Part shown: positions 10,207 through 21,922 of the stretch, piece by piece
Layout: every line of letters begins with the position of its first letter
How positions within the stretch are numbered: position 1 is the first letter of the stretch
DNA from: Brachynemurus nebulosus
Taxonomy: Eukaryota > Arthropoda > Insecta > Neuroptera > Myrmeleontidae
Length of the DNA stretch: 64,000 nt
NCBI GenBank assembly: GCA_035578155.1
Contig: JAPWDM010000015.1
Span: 12,776,209-12,840,208 of the forward strand
Direction: 5' to 3'
The notes under the pieces: model-generated
What the model saw: the letters and a program-made list of their open reading frames with translations, nothing else
Told to the model about the DNA's origin: nothing
Databases searched by the model: none
Position numbers and translations under genes: made by a program

Positions 10207-10848
10207 CCAGACGTCCCGATTTTGGCGGGACAGTCCTACTTTTTGAAAGACTGTTCCGCGTCCCGCAGATTTTTAAAAATGTCCCGTTTTTTAGAAAATA
10301 TCTGCACTAGCTGCATTTCTTATTTTATATGTACTGTAAAAATATATTACCTATTATTTATTAATTATTACAGTGAATATAAAGAAAAAATAAATACATA
10401 AATAAAAAAACAACACATAAAATGCATGCAGAGTAGTAGTAGAAATATGAGAGAATGGGGCCCACCATCCCACCATCCGACTTTTTTGAGCGACCTCGGA
10501 TGGTGGCAAATTACCGGGGCGGTTCTAGAAGCCTCCGGCGGTCGGTGGAGTAATGTGAACGAAAATTTTTTCTAACCTAAGTGAACCCAACGGAATTTGA
10601 TCCAACCTAACAGAATATAAGGAAATTTGGTCTAACCTAGCTGAACCTCACAAAATTTTTTTCTAACCTAACAAAATTTTTTCTAACCTAACCGAACCTA
10701 AGAATTCAAAATTTCCCTAATAGATGGCGCAGCCACCTTCGAGCCCTGTAAATTCGCTACTAGATGTCGCTCGTAGTCTGGATAATAGCGATCCCTGTAT
10801 GTAAGTTTGAAAAATTGTCAAGAGATGGCACCGAAAATCCTTTTTGAT
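10207..10848. other. Non-coding DNA with short repeats before the copia element
   Basis: 10203-10300 holds a gaccagacgtcccg / gggacagtcc repeat fragment. 10468-10505 forms a hairpin (ccaccatccga ... tcggatggtgg). 10570-10700 has several taacctaa words (reverse complement of ttaggtta). 10725-10830 has three agatggcg-like words. No coding sequence is seen. Confidence 0.5.
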
Positions 10849-12801
10849 TATTGGAATTAGTGTTGTTAAAGCAAAAATATATTCGATAACGATATATGTA
10901 ATATGATGTAATATCGTCTACGATGTCTACTGTTAAACACTTGAAAGTGTCACATTAATTTTTATAATTTATATTTGGATGCTTATATTAACAAGAATGA
11001 ATATACAGTGTGACGAATTAAATTCGACACATTATTCAATTCTTTGGAAAACGATAACAAAACGAACATTAAATTAATTAATAATTAATCGATTTGCAAA
11101 AATGTCAAAACACTGACATCTAACATTTACGTTTGAAGTTAATATCAGTCCAATATATCAAATCATAGAATTCAATAAATCAATTATATATTAATGCCAT
11201 CTAGTGTTATGGTTTCAAATTGACGTTTACATTTCGTATCACCATCACTTATTTTTTTTTACAGAAAACTGAAATTTAGTTAACGCTTTGTCCATTGTTT
11301 GATCGAACATTTATTTCAAAAAAATAATTAACAAACAAATTATATAACAGATAATTAAAAATAGGTAACTTATATTAATTAAAAAGAGAATACACACCTT
11401 CTTCTTCAAGTGACCGTGGTGATATTAACATCAAACAAAATGTAAAAAAAAAAGGGGAGTTGGTCAAGATGTAATTAAAAATTGTAACGTTATTATTGAA
11501 AAGAAAAATGTATCATTATTAAGATAAATAATATTTTATTGTAATTAAAATTTGGAAATTTATTTAAACAATATGAAATAATTTATATTTAAAAAATTTA
11601 ATGTGTATAAGCAAAAATAATAACTAAATATAATGATATAATTAAATAGAATAATAGCATGTAAGTTAAAATTTAATTTAAATATTTAACGTCGTCTTGT
11701 ACTTTAGCATTCATTCGAATTTCAAAAAAATTTCGGGGATTCAGCAAAAGTCTGCGACTCAAAATTTAGTTAATTTGTAATTTAAAAGGTATAGATATAT
11801 TTAGCTAATTGCGTGACTTAGACACTTTAATTATAGCTAAAAAACAATTAAAATAAAAAGAATATATTTTATAACGATATTTAAAAATTGTTCCGTAAAA
11901 TTCGAAACTTTAATTTTATATTTAAGTGAAAGGTGTATAATTTACCAATTGATGTGGTAATACATTTCCATAGCTAGTACACGCGATATACTTAAATATC
12001 GTGCGTCTCGGTTTGAAAAGTATGGCCACACCAAAGGACTAAGATGCAAATTCTATTTTAAAACCTATCATGTAAAATTAATTTGGATTGGTATATCAGC
12101 CATTCAGAAAAATAACAAAGAAACATTTGTGTAAATTCTCAAAACTAGTAATTATTTATTGTTTTAAAATTTAAAGATTTCAAATATTGTAATTCAAAAT
12201 TGCTTCGAGTCACCCTTTTATTGTAATAAATTGTAATTGATAAACTTTCGTATTTCTAATTTAAAACCACCCTTTGGTCGTCGAAAAGAAAATTTCAGGT
12301 TATTTGGGGATCTTGTGGTTTTGGGAAAACGATCTGCGACCATAACCTTCCACTGCCACACACACTCTCGTCTCCGTAACATCTGGAGAATGCTCTGTTG
12401 ATCGAAACCCCAACCGACCCGAAAAGTAGCACCCAAAACCCGAATACACATAACTCCAAGAAATTCAATTTAATCGACAATCAATTCAATAACTAATAAT
12501 AATATAATACATATATGAGCATACCATATCTAAAAATAATATAATCAAAATTTTTAATTTAATTTTTTGCTACAACAGTTCAATGAACTAGGGTAAAATT
12601 CATAAGTATCATAAGACACATAACTAATCTTTTTTAATGCAAGTATTAAAAAAATGGTATATATAATTTGATTTTGATTTTTAAAGTTAGTTAGTTTCAA
12701 GTCGATCTCCAATACGAAAGGATACACATTAAATATAAACATAATTATTGTGTTTTATTTCTTTTAATCAAATCACCTAATTCCTTGCCTAAAACCCAAT
12801 A
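10849..12801 (+). repeat. copia 5' LTR, split by a solo LTR
   Basis: The two halves, 10849-11008 and 12579-12801, align colinearly with the 3' LTR at 21159-21537. Joined they give 383 bp against 379 bp for the 3' LTR. The difference is a duplicated agtt in the second half. The first half ends atatacag and the second begins ttcaatgaac, contiguous in the 3' copy. Confidence 0.95.
11009..12574. mobile_element. Solo LTR nested in the copia 5' LTR
   Basis: Comparison with the uninterrupted 3' LTR defines this 1566-bp insertion exactly. It begins TGTGACG, ends GCTACA and is flanked by ACAG on both sides (11005-11008 and 12575-12578). The TG...CA ends, 4-bp duplication and lack of coding sequence point to a solo LTR of a Gypsy-type element. 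It is long for an LTR. Nothing inside is coding. Confidence 0.8.
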
Positions 12802-12820
12802 GGTTATGGGCCCAGGCACC
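12802..12820 (+). promoter_or_regulatory. copia primer-binding site
   Basis: ggttatgggcccaggcacc follows the 5' LTR with no gap. It resembles the site used by copia of Drosophila, where an internal fragment of initiator-Met tRNA primes reverse transcription. An A-run of about 30 bases follows near 12855. Confidence 0.85.
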
Positions 12821-12849
12821 AAACTAAAGGTGATAAGTTTCGCAAATTT

Positions 12850-12886
<37 letters not shown>

Positions 12887-12931
12887 AATTAAAATAAATA
12901 AATAAAATAAATAACATAGACAAATTAAATT

Positions 12932-13730
12932 GTGAAAATGGGTGATCAAACAAAGAAATCTAAAAGAAACATTAAATTTGATGGTGATAAATACAGCATA
13001 TGGAAATTTCGAATTCGAGCTTTATTAGCCGAAGAAGACGCATTATTAGTGATTGATAAAAATCGTCCTGATGAAATGAGTGAAAGCGATTGGCAACAAC
13101 GTGAAAGGATTGCCAAAGGAATCATAATCGAACATTTAAGTGATTCTATGATTGGTTTCGCTCAGGAAAGTGATAGTGCTCGTGAGATAATTAAAAAACT
13201 TGATGATATATATGAAAGAAAAAGTTTGGCAACTCAACTTGCAATTGAAAAGAAACTATTAAGTTTTAAATTCAAAGAAGACATTCCTCTAGCAAAACAT
13301 TTTATATTATTTGATGAAATGGTTGTTGAAGTACTAGCGGCTGGTGCTATCATAAACGAAACTAGTAAAATTGCTAGGTTGTTATTAACACTACCAAATT
13401 CATATGATTCGGTTGTTACTGCAATCCAAACATTATCAGACGATAATTTAAGTCTTGCTTTCGTGAAAACGAGATTACTAGACTATGAAGCAAAATTAAA
13501 AACGAAAGAAGTGAAATAAGTGGTAAAGCGTTAAATGTTGAGATTAAAAATCAAAATAAAATAACAAAACAAAATAGTGATTTACGAAGAAAATGGAAAA
13601 ACAATAAATGGAGTGTTAAACAAAGACCATTTGACAAATTTTCAAAATATAATAATTATCAAAAAAATAAACATAATAAAAACTATAAAAATTATAATAA
13701 TTATAATAAACATAATTTTAAAAAAATGTG
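12932..13730 (+). pseudogene. copia Gag region, frameshifted
   Basis: The start MGDQTKKSKRNIKFDGDKYS is at 12932, 110 bp past the primer-binding site. The FDGDKYSIWKFRIRALL segment is the hallmark of the copia-type Gag domain (UBN2/Retrotran_gag), which runs to about residue 190. The frame ends at 13519 (KTKEVK then stop). The next frame continues as an Asn/Lys/Tyr-rich linker up to about 13725. A further frameshift in an A-run brings in the zinc knuckle CDYCGRKNHEKEEC. Gag would form the particle. Here it is broken at about 13500 and 13730. Confidence 0.85.
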
Positions 13731-14355
13731 ACTATTGTGGTAGAAAAAATCATGAAAAAGAAGAATGTTATTATTATAAGAAAATGATTCAAAAAGAAGA
13801 GCGCCCAAGAACAATTCAGAATGTTCAAGTTAATGATGAAAATGAACGTTTCGCCTTTATGACTGGATATGGAACAGATTTTGCAAATAATAAAATGAAT
13901 GGATCAAATCAATTAACATTCATATTGGATTCCGGAACAACAGATCATTTTGTCAATCGTGAGGATGTTTTTACTCATTTGAAAGATCTGGAAAAGCCTC
14001 TTCAAGTTTCTATTGCCAAAAGAAACGAAGTTGTCCATGCCTTGAAGAAAGGAACAATAAGAGTGACCACAGATCAAGGAATACAAGGAGTCCTAGAAAA
14101 TGTATATTATGCACCTGAGATGCCCTACAATTTATTATCAGTTCGCCGAATTCAGGAAGCTGGAATGACGGTAATATTCAGTGAAACTGGAAAGGTGACG
14201 ATTACAAAAGGTGGTAAGACTATAATAACTGGTAAGTCACAAAACAATTTAATTTCTGTGATTTTAAACATTAATAAAATGTTTTCAAATCAAACAAATT
14301 TAAATAAAAATCATTCAAATACATATAAATTGTGGTATGAACGATTAGGACATAT

Positions 14356-15431
14356 TGTCACGATGTGACAATTCTGTTTGCGTGTAGTGTACATAATGTA
14401 CTTTATTGACAATTTTGATCCTATCTAGTGTTGTTTCCTTATTGATTGGATATCGAGTTAAAAATTTTAGATCTTATTCTATGATATAAAGCGCAGGCTC
14501 GAAAAATGTATTTTGGTCTGGCCTCATGCTTTTATTAATAAAAATAGCTAATATTTTGAGTTCAGTTTTTGAATTCAGTTCGGTAATCACATTCAAAATA
14601 GTCAGTTCAAATACTTTATTTAAATAACCGGTTTAAAAAGCATATTTTGTCGACATAAATACTTTGTAATAAATTGAATGTGGAACTACTTTCTTTCGCG
14701 AGGCGCATGAATATCTTACACGGCATAGCAATCGTATCAATCTGATCTACGCACTTGTGTTTCATTCAAGTAGTTTAAAACACGCGTCCGTCACCCGCTC
14801 CGTACAGTATCATTATTATTGTACAGAACATGGGTGATGTAATTTTCAAATTTTTGCCTTTTAATATTTTTTTTTTTTTAACGTAACATTACTAAAATTC
14901 TAACAAACAATAATGTATCAATATATTCTTTGAAAATCCTGTGTAATATTTCACAAATTTATCCTACAAGATAGCGTCTTTTGCGTTTGGAATTCGGAAG
15001 TACAAAACGGGATAGTTTGGGTAAAAAAATCTATAAAATTTACCTTTATATATTTTACTATTTTAATATATTTTATATGATTGGCCTTATCATGCTAATC
15101 ATATCTTTTCTTCACTGAAACATTATCGGTTTCAAGATTTAAAAATATTGCTTCCCTCAGTATAATGCTAATTTAATCATTTCTATTGGGTAAGAATGCG
15201 ATATGATTATTTAGTATACCTCGTTTCAGATACAATTGATCATGAGTTTTCGTTAAAAAATTAAATAACTCTTAAATTCGAAACAAATAAATCTTCTATT
15301 CTTTTCAAAAAACAAACTGCAAATTTAAAATTTACGTAACTGCAATAATAAAAGAGATAAAGCCAAGAAAACGGAAATTATTTAAATTCAAAGTGACGAA
15401 GCATGGTTAAATTTAACTGAAATGAACCATA

Positions 15432-15507
<76 letters not shown>

Positions 15508-16270
15508 TGTATCATTTATTTATTAAACAAAAATTTCTTTATAATTATTATAAATTTTCTCTTTAAAAAATTATTGCATAACTTTGAATTAACGCCATTT
15601 TGAATATCTTAAATCTGTTGTTAAAACATTTTTATTTTAAACTTTAAAATATTATGTAAATTGTTTCACCAGTTGCATCCTTGTATTCAAATTCATACAT
15701 ATTCAACCATTTTAGGATATTGTTAAAGCTTATGTATTAATTGTTAACTTTATATAACTTATTTAACAAAATGTTATTTTAAATTTAAATAAATTTAGAT
15801 TCAAAATTATTTTATTATTTATTATTGTGCATCCATGCCATATATTCAGAAGAAATTTTGTTTTACAGATTTTAGGGTTTTTTCTAAATAGTACAAAGAT
15901 TACAAAACCTCAATTGTAATTATATTGGACTTAACCCTTTGGTGTCTCATGGGCCCACACCATCGCTGCTTATTACTATTGTACTTATCAAAATTTATAA
16001 TTTAAATTCAAATAGCTAGTTAATAAAACTTAGGTATTTCGACTTTAGTGCAGGAGCCCGGTCTTCTTAAAGTCGAGGAGCCGCGGTCTCTTTAAAATTT
16101 CAACTCATTCAATTATTTTGTTTACAGTTTAATCTTTAATTTTACTACTAGTTTATATCAATTAAATTTAAATGTCACGCTTATAATAAAACCCCTTTAT
16201 TACTTCAAGAATTAACTTTATACCCTTTAGAAATCTTAAACCTTAAATTTTTTTTTCTTTTTGCGTGTTA
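14356..16270. mobile_element. Non-coding LTR-like insertion in copia pol
   Basis: It splits the pol frame between YERLGHI and NISQSKFLEL and is flanked by ATAT on both sides (14352-14355 and 16271-16274). It begins TGTCACG and ends CGTGTTA, a degenerate short inverted terminus. It contains a TATA box (tataaa at 14485) and no gene. I read it as a Gypsy-type solo LTR, about 1.9 kb with a TA microsatellite inside. The 3' end lacks a clean CA, so the class is less certain than the boundaries. Confidence 0.6.
15434..15504. repeat. (TA)n microsatellite
   Basis: About 70 bp of uninterrupted TA dinucleotides within the LTR-like insertion. Confidence 0.97.
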
Positions 16271-19200
16271 ATATTAGTCAGTCAAAATTCTTAGAATTAA
16301 AAAGAAATAATTTATTATCTGATACTCAATTGTTAGAATCGATAAATCCCACTAACGATTTATGTAAAGCTTGTGTGTACGGAAAACAAGCCAGACTCCC
16401 TTTTTCAAAACAAAAGGATAGAAACCATGTCAAGAGACCATTATTTATTATTCATTCTGATGTGTGTGGCCCTATTATTCCCATGGCAATAGACGAGAAA
16501 AAATATTTTGTAAATTTTATAGATGAATATACCCACTGTACGGTAGTTTACTTAATTTCTCATAAATCAGAAGTATTTAAAGTTTTTCAAGATTATGTCG
16601 CTAAAAGTGAAAATCACTTTAACTTAAAAATAGCTTATTTATATTGCGACAATGGGAACGAATATCTGTCAAATAGTTTTAAAGAGTTTTGTGCACAGAA
16701 AGGTATACAGTATCATTTAACAGCACCATACACTCCTCAACAAAATTCTGTTGCCGAGCGCATGAATAGAACCTTATCTGAAAAAGCACGTGCAATGATA
16801 CACGGTGCAAGTTTAGAAAAAGAATTATGGGGAGAAGCAGTGTTAACTGCAGCATATTTACTTAATATAACACCTACTAAAGCCATTAAATAAAATAAAA
16901 CTCCCTTCGAACTATGGCACAATAAAAAGCCTAGATTAGATCTTCTTAGAATTTTTGGTTGTACAGTTTATGTACATGACAAAACAAGAAAGGATAAATT
17001 TGATAAAAAATCCTTTAAAGGGATTCTGGTAGGGTATTTACAAAATGGCTATAAGGTACTGAATGTAGAAACGAACAAATTCATAATAGTTCGTGATGTT
17101 ACAACCATGTTTGATGAAATAAATTTCAAAATTACGCGACCGTCTGTGCAAATAGAAAAAAATGAACATCAAAACTCTAATAAAAGACAGAAAACTGATG
17201 AAAGTTTAAAAATCAGTAATGATCAAGAGAGTCAAAATATTAACAAATCCGTTTCAGAAACAGAAGAAGTTAATATTAAATCATGTAACCATGATGACAA
17301 AAACTCTCAGTCAATTGAAAAAGAACTACGACGAAGTGCACGGCTTCAAAACAAGCCTAATGTATCTTAGAAGGAAGATAGTAACTTCCATGTAAGTGCA
17401 CAGTCGATAGTTTATAATGTTCCCAAATCATATCAAGAAATAAAACACCGCGATGATAGGTCTCAGTGGGAGAATGCAATAAAAGAAGAAATTAAATCTC
17501 TTTTACAAAACAAAACATGGGATATAGTACATTGTCCAAAAAATAAAAATATAGTAGATTGTAGATGGGTTTTTGCTATAAAAAATGATTCCCATGGAAA
17601 TCTATTTAGGTATAAAGCAAGGTTAGTGGCAAAAGGTTTTAGCCAAGAATATTTATCAGATTATTTTGAAACCTTTGCACCCGTTGCTCGCATAACTACT
17701 TTTCGAATGATTATAGCTTTTGCAAATCAATACAATTTATTAATACATCATATGGATGTAAAAACCGCATTTCTTAACGGTTTGTTAAAAGAAGAAATAT
17801 ATATGCGTATTCCGGAACGGATAAAAGCAAAAGATAATCACGTGTGCAAACTCAATAAAGCAATATACGGTCTAAAACAATCAGCTCGATGCTGGTTTGA
17901 ACATTTTGATCAAGTATTGAAGAAATACAATTTTGAAAGTTCATTAGCAGACCGTTGTTTATATATTCTTAATAAAAATGATATTTATAAAAATATTTAT
18001 GTAATGCTTTATGTAGATGATCTATTAATAGTAACTCATGATAATAATATCATGGTAAATTTCAAACAATACTTAACAAAACAATTTTCAATGGTAGACA
18101 TGAAAGAAATAAAATATTTTTTAAATATAAATATTGAAAGAAAAGAAAATACAATTTCATTAGATCAAAGTTCATATTTAAAAACAGTTTTAAATAAATT
18201 TAATATGAGTGAGTGTAAAAGTGTCAGCACTCCATTACCAATTAAATTAAATTATACAGGTTTAAATTCAGATACTTACTATGAAGCACCATGTAAAAAT
18301 CTTATCGATTGTCTAATGTATGCTATGTTATGTATACGTCCAGATTTATGTGTCGCTTTAAATTTATTAAGTAGATACCAAAATAAAAATAATATTGAAC
18401 TTTGGCAAAGTTTAAAAAGAATATTAAGGTATATAAAAGGTTCCTTGAATTTAAAATTAATTTATAAGAAAAGTGATTATAAAGAAATCTTAACAGGATT
18501 TGTAGATTCTGATTGGGCAGGTAACGAATTAGATCGTAAAAGTACAACGGGATATTTATTCAGGCTATATGATTTAAATAGAATTTCTTGGAATTCTAGA
18601 AAACAAAATTCAGTAGCCACGTCTTCGACTGAAGCAGAATATATGGCTCTTTATGAAGGAGTCAAAGGAGCGTGTTGGTTAAAATCGCTTTTAAAAAGTA
18701 TAAAATTGGAATTAACAAATCCAATAACAATTTACGAAGACAATAATGGCTGTATTGCAATAGTTAATAATCCCACAGTTCATAAACGATCAAAACATAT
18801 TGATGTTAAATATCATTTCTCTAGAGAAAAGATTGAACAAAAACAAATAATTCTTAAGTATGTTTCTACAGATGAACAGTTGGCGGATGTTTTCACGAAG
18901 CCACTGCCTGCCACCCGATTCTTGAGCATCAGACAAGGAATTGGACTAGAGGACTAAGGATATCTTTAATTATACCTTTAATTAATAATAAAATTAATGA
19001 TTTTAATAAAATAATAATAGAAACTATTTTTTAGTAACTTTTGAAATAAAATAATTACACAGGCCAACGACTAAAAAACTTTTTTAATACTTTAACCATA
19101 ATTTTATGGATTTTAGTGTGCTGACTCTGAAAATAACAATAAAATTGCTGTATCACCCACCATTTCCCTACATTTTACATCATAAACCTTTATATTCAAA

Positions 19201-19312
19201 AAATAGTTCAGAAAATTAATGCAATCAATATAATATCAAATATGCGAAAGCCAGCGATCCAATATCGTATAATGAATATAATATCTTATAATTCCAATAT
19301 CTTAGCTCAAGG

Positions 19313-20507
19313 TTCCCGCATTTATCAGAAGCAAAGTTACAAGAGGGTGTCTTCATTGGCCCTGATATAAGAAAAATGATGTTTGACACTAACGGCCGGT
19401 TTTACATTAATAATTTTAAAGGTTCTTTAACTGAAGCTACTTTTAATTTAAAGTCGACTTTATTTTTAGCATTGTTTTACAATAATCAGGTCTGCTCACT
19501 TTTGTTAAAGGACTTTTAAATGTTGCATGGATAAAATGAACTATGAGTGATCGTAGCCAATCTTACATTTAAAAAAATAACTATAGAAACGAAAATATCA
19601 ACATGATTGAATTTAAAAAAATATGCATTTCACTCATTTCGCTACTGCCAGTGAGAGTGGAATTGGAAACTACATTATTTCTTTTTAAAAGAAATTTATC
19701 ATAAATACAATGAATCATAAAAGAAATTGCGGGTAACCCAGAAATCGTTCAGCCAGTTTAACCCAAAAGGAATGTTTGATATTAAACCAAGACGTAAAAA
19801 TAATCAAAAATATTATTGAAAATAAGCAAATAAATAAAATTTTTATTTTATTCACTTAAGGTACGAATATTTTATAGAAAAATTATGCTTATAAACAAAA
19901 TTCAATGATAATAATCAGCAATAACAAATATGTTAAAGCCGACTTTAAGCAGTAAAAGTCGAGATAATTCTTACTTTAGTTTAAAGTCGACTTTTACACT
20001 AACGGAGCTTTAAATTTGATTGTAAAACAGTACCAAAAATAAAATCAGTTTTAAAGTTGCCTTTAGTGTTAAAGTCGGCTTTAAATGTGAATGTAAAACC
20101 GGCCGTAAGTTTCAATTACATATAACAGTGAAAGAGAAAGACGCTTGGATTGCTTTCAAGGAAGTTGTTAACAAGTTTTTGGGTAACAAAAAAGACCCAG
20201 ACTATAATATAACCATTGTATCTAATATGCTTAATCGCTTCAAGAATTTGGGATGTTTAAGCTTAAAGGTTCATTTTTAAAAAGCCAGCTAGACTACTTT
20301 CTGGACAATTTAGGAGCTGTCAGTGAGGAACAAGGAGAACGTTTCCACCAGGATATCAAGATAATGGAAAAACGCTATCAGGGACGTTGGAACACCAGGA
20401 TGATGGGTGATTACTGTTGGTCCTTTCACCGAGAAATTCAGCAAGCGGCACACAGAAAAAAAAAACCACATCCGAAGCTTCAAAGAAAAGAGAGAAAGAA
20501 AATATAA
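19313..20507 (+). pseudogene. Element-associated conserved protein, family unassigned
   Basis: The frame begins FPHLSEAKLQEGVFIGPDIR (19313-19390) and is cut by a MITE. It resumes exactly in frame after the duplicated TAA as DAWIAFKEVVNKFLGNKK. A frameshift near 20275 follows, then LDYFLDNLGAVSEEQGERFH and KRYQGRWNTRMMGDYCW, with the stop at 20505. These blocks recur in many arthropod repeat-encoded proteins that I remember without a functional name. No catalytic triad can be identified in this fragment. It probably represents the C-terminal third of the protein encoded by the parent TIR element. Confidence 0.6.
19393..20105. mobile_element. MITE with TAA duplication
   Basis: Perfect 16-bp terminal inverted repeats (cggccggttttacatt) are flanked by TAA at 19390-19392 and 20106-20108. 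Excising it restores the reading frame of the host element. The interior is non-coding and rich in repeated aaagtcgactttaa-like words in both orientations. The 3-bp TAA duplication suggests PIF/Harbinger-type mobilisation. Confidence 0.88.
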
Positions 20508-21149
20508 GCCCATGGACTCTTAAAACCTTCATAAAACTTAGTATTTTAACACATAAATATATTTTATGTGTTAAAATAAAGTTCTGTTTGTCTTGTACAA
20601 GTTATTTTTTTCCATTCCTACAAAATATTAGCATATTTCATTAAATCTGACATAGCCAAAATGTGACAAAACTATGGGTGATACAAAATAATGAAATCCA
20701 AATTTGGATTTAGCACCCAAAAAAATATAAAAATCACCTATTAACGTTAAAAAAGTTTTTTATGACCTTAATTTTGCAGGCCTGTGTTATAGTAATAATT
20801 AATAAAAAAAAAATATAGGTACTTATCAATATTTCTACATATTTAAATTGAATAAATACATAATAATAATAAGGTACAAGTATAAATATGTACCAATATA
20901 TATAATAAATAATAATTAAAATTATTCATAAATAATTAACATGTAATCAATAATCATAATCATATAATGATATAATAAATAAAAACTATTTATGATTATT
21001 TTTTTTATATACAGTAGTCTGATTGGGTTTTGTTGGGGTTTTCCCAATCCACGCAACAAATTTTGGACTACTATTGTATTTCCCCAAAGATATATTAAAT
21101 AAAATTATAATTGTGTATTCTTTCTTTTGTATTGATCGATTGTATTTTT

Positions 21150-21158
21150 GAGTGGGAG
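21150..21158 (+). promoter_or_regulatory. copia polypurine tract
   Basis: gagtgggag directly abuts the 3' LTR, the position where plus-strand DNA synthesis is primed. Confidence 0.8.
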
Positions 21159-21537
21159 TATTGGAATTAGTGTTGTTAAAGCAAAAATATATTCGATAAC
21201 GATATATGTAATATGATGTAATATCGTCTACGATGTCTACTGTTAAACATTTGAAAGTGTCACATTAATTTTTATAATTTATATTTGGATGTTTATATTA
21301 ACAAGAATGAATATACAGTTCAATGAACTAGGGTAAAATTCATAAGTATCATAAGACACATATCTAAGCTTTTTTAATGCAAGTATTAAAAAAATGGTAT
21401 ATATAATTTGATTTTGATTTTTAAAGTTAGTTTCAAGTCGATCTCCAATACGAAAGGATACACATTAAATATAAACATAATTATTGTGTTTTATTTCTTT
21501 TAATCAAATCACCTAATTCCCTGCCTAAAACCCAATA
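21159..21537 (+). repeat. copia 3' LTR
   Basis: 379 bp, uninterrupted, beginning TATTGG and ending CCAATA, then the TTGAT duplication. It serves as the reference that defines the insertion in the 5' LTR. Confidence 0.95.
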
Positions 21538-21611
21538 TTGATAGTTAAAAGGTGGCGTTACTAGTCTGAACCACCGCGAACTCTGTACCTTGATTCATAA
21601 TTTTATCATAT

Positions 21612-21811
21612 TTTTATCTGAAAACAGGTTTAAACTCGTATAAATTGTCAGCTGACGTCATTAGAAGGTATGCTGATATTAATAGCGAAGATTTCTGTCT
21701 AATATGTAAAAATAAATTTTATCATAAGATTGTACATTTTTATTTGAAAACAGGTTTAAACTTGTATAAATTGTCAGCTGACGTCATCAGGCCATTTTTC
21801 TACTATAAAAG
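21612..21811 (+). promoter_or_regulatory. Tandem CRE-like promoter region
   Basis: A block of about 55 bp (aaaacaggtttaaact, then gtataaattgt, then cagctgacgtcat) occurs twice with a 126-bp period. The palindromic TGACGTCA core (CRE/ATF-type site) is at 21653-21660 and 21779-21786, each overlapping a CAGCTG E-box. A TATA box (tataaaag, 21804-21811) follows the second copy, 112 bp before the ATG of the next frame. Promoter function is inferred from this arrangement. Confidence 0.5.
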
Positions 21812-21922
21812 ACCGTAGTATAACTTTTCAATTACAATTTTGTTCGAAACTTTAGTGAAAAACGTTATATCTTATTGTTGTAAATTTTCAATTGTTGTGT
21901 TAAAAACTAATTATTGTCAACA

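Larger units (their letters stand above)
13577..18957 (+). pseudogene. copia polyprotein: protease, integrase, RT, RNase H (interrupted)
   Basis: In order: CCHC knuckle near 13730; aspartic protease ILDSGTTDHFV near 13925; a pre-integrase segment (LWYERLGHI) cut at 14352 by a 1.9-kb insertion; integrase from 16275, with C-x2-C in LCKAC, HSDVCGPI, DNGNEYLSNSF and NSVAERMNRTL; RT from about 17480, with MDVKTAFLNGLL and LYVDDLLIV; RNase H with VDSDWAG, STEAEYMAL and EDNNGCIAI. The C terminus is ADVFTKPLP at 18895, with the stop at 18955. In-frame stops at about 16891 (after TPTKAIK) and 17368 separate integrase, linker and RT. The RT/RNase H frame from 17371 on is uninterrupted. Confidence 0.93.
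19058..20786. mobile_element. TIR DNA element with CACAGGCC ends
   Basis: The ends are cacaggcc at 19058 and ggcctgtg at 20786. Both subterminal regions share aaaaaactttttt and, further in, tatcaccca, in inverted orientation. TTA flanks both sides (19055-19057 and 20787-20789). It lies in the 3' untranslated part of the copia element and contains pieces of a conserved arthropod element-associated protein. I cannot assign the superfamily. The 3-bp TTA duplication would fit PIF/Harbinger-like insertion but does not prove it. Confidence 0.75.
10849..21537 (+). mobile_element. Ty1/copia LTR retrotransposon with nested insertions
   Basis: Two LTRs share TATTGG...CCAATA ends. The 5-bp target duplication TTGAT is perfect (10844-10848 and 21538-21542). 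The 5' LTR is followed directly by an initiator-Met tRNA primer-binding site and the 3' LTR is preceded by a purine tract. Gag, protease, integrase, RT and RNase H come in copia order. Removing three insertions (11009-12574, 14356-16270, 19058-20786) and their duplications leaves about 5.47 kb, a normal copia size. By eye the LTRs differ at five positions plus one 4-bp tandem gain, so the copy is fairly young. Several stops and frameshifts make it non-autonomous. The later insertions are younger still. Confidence 0.95.
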
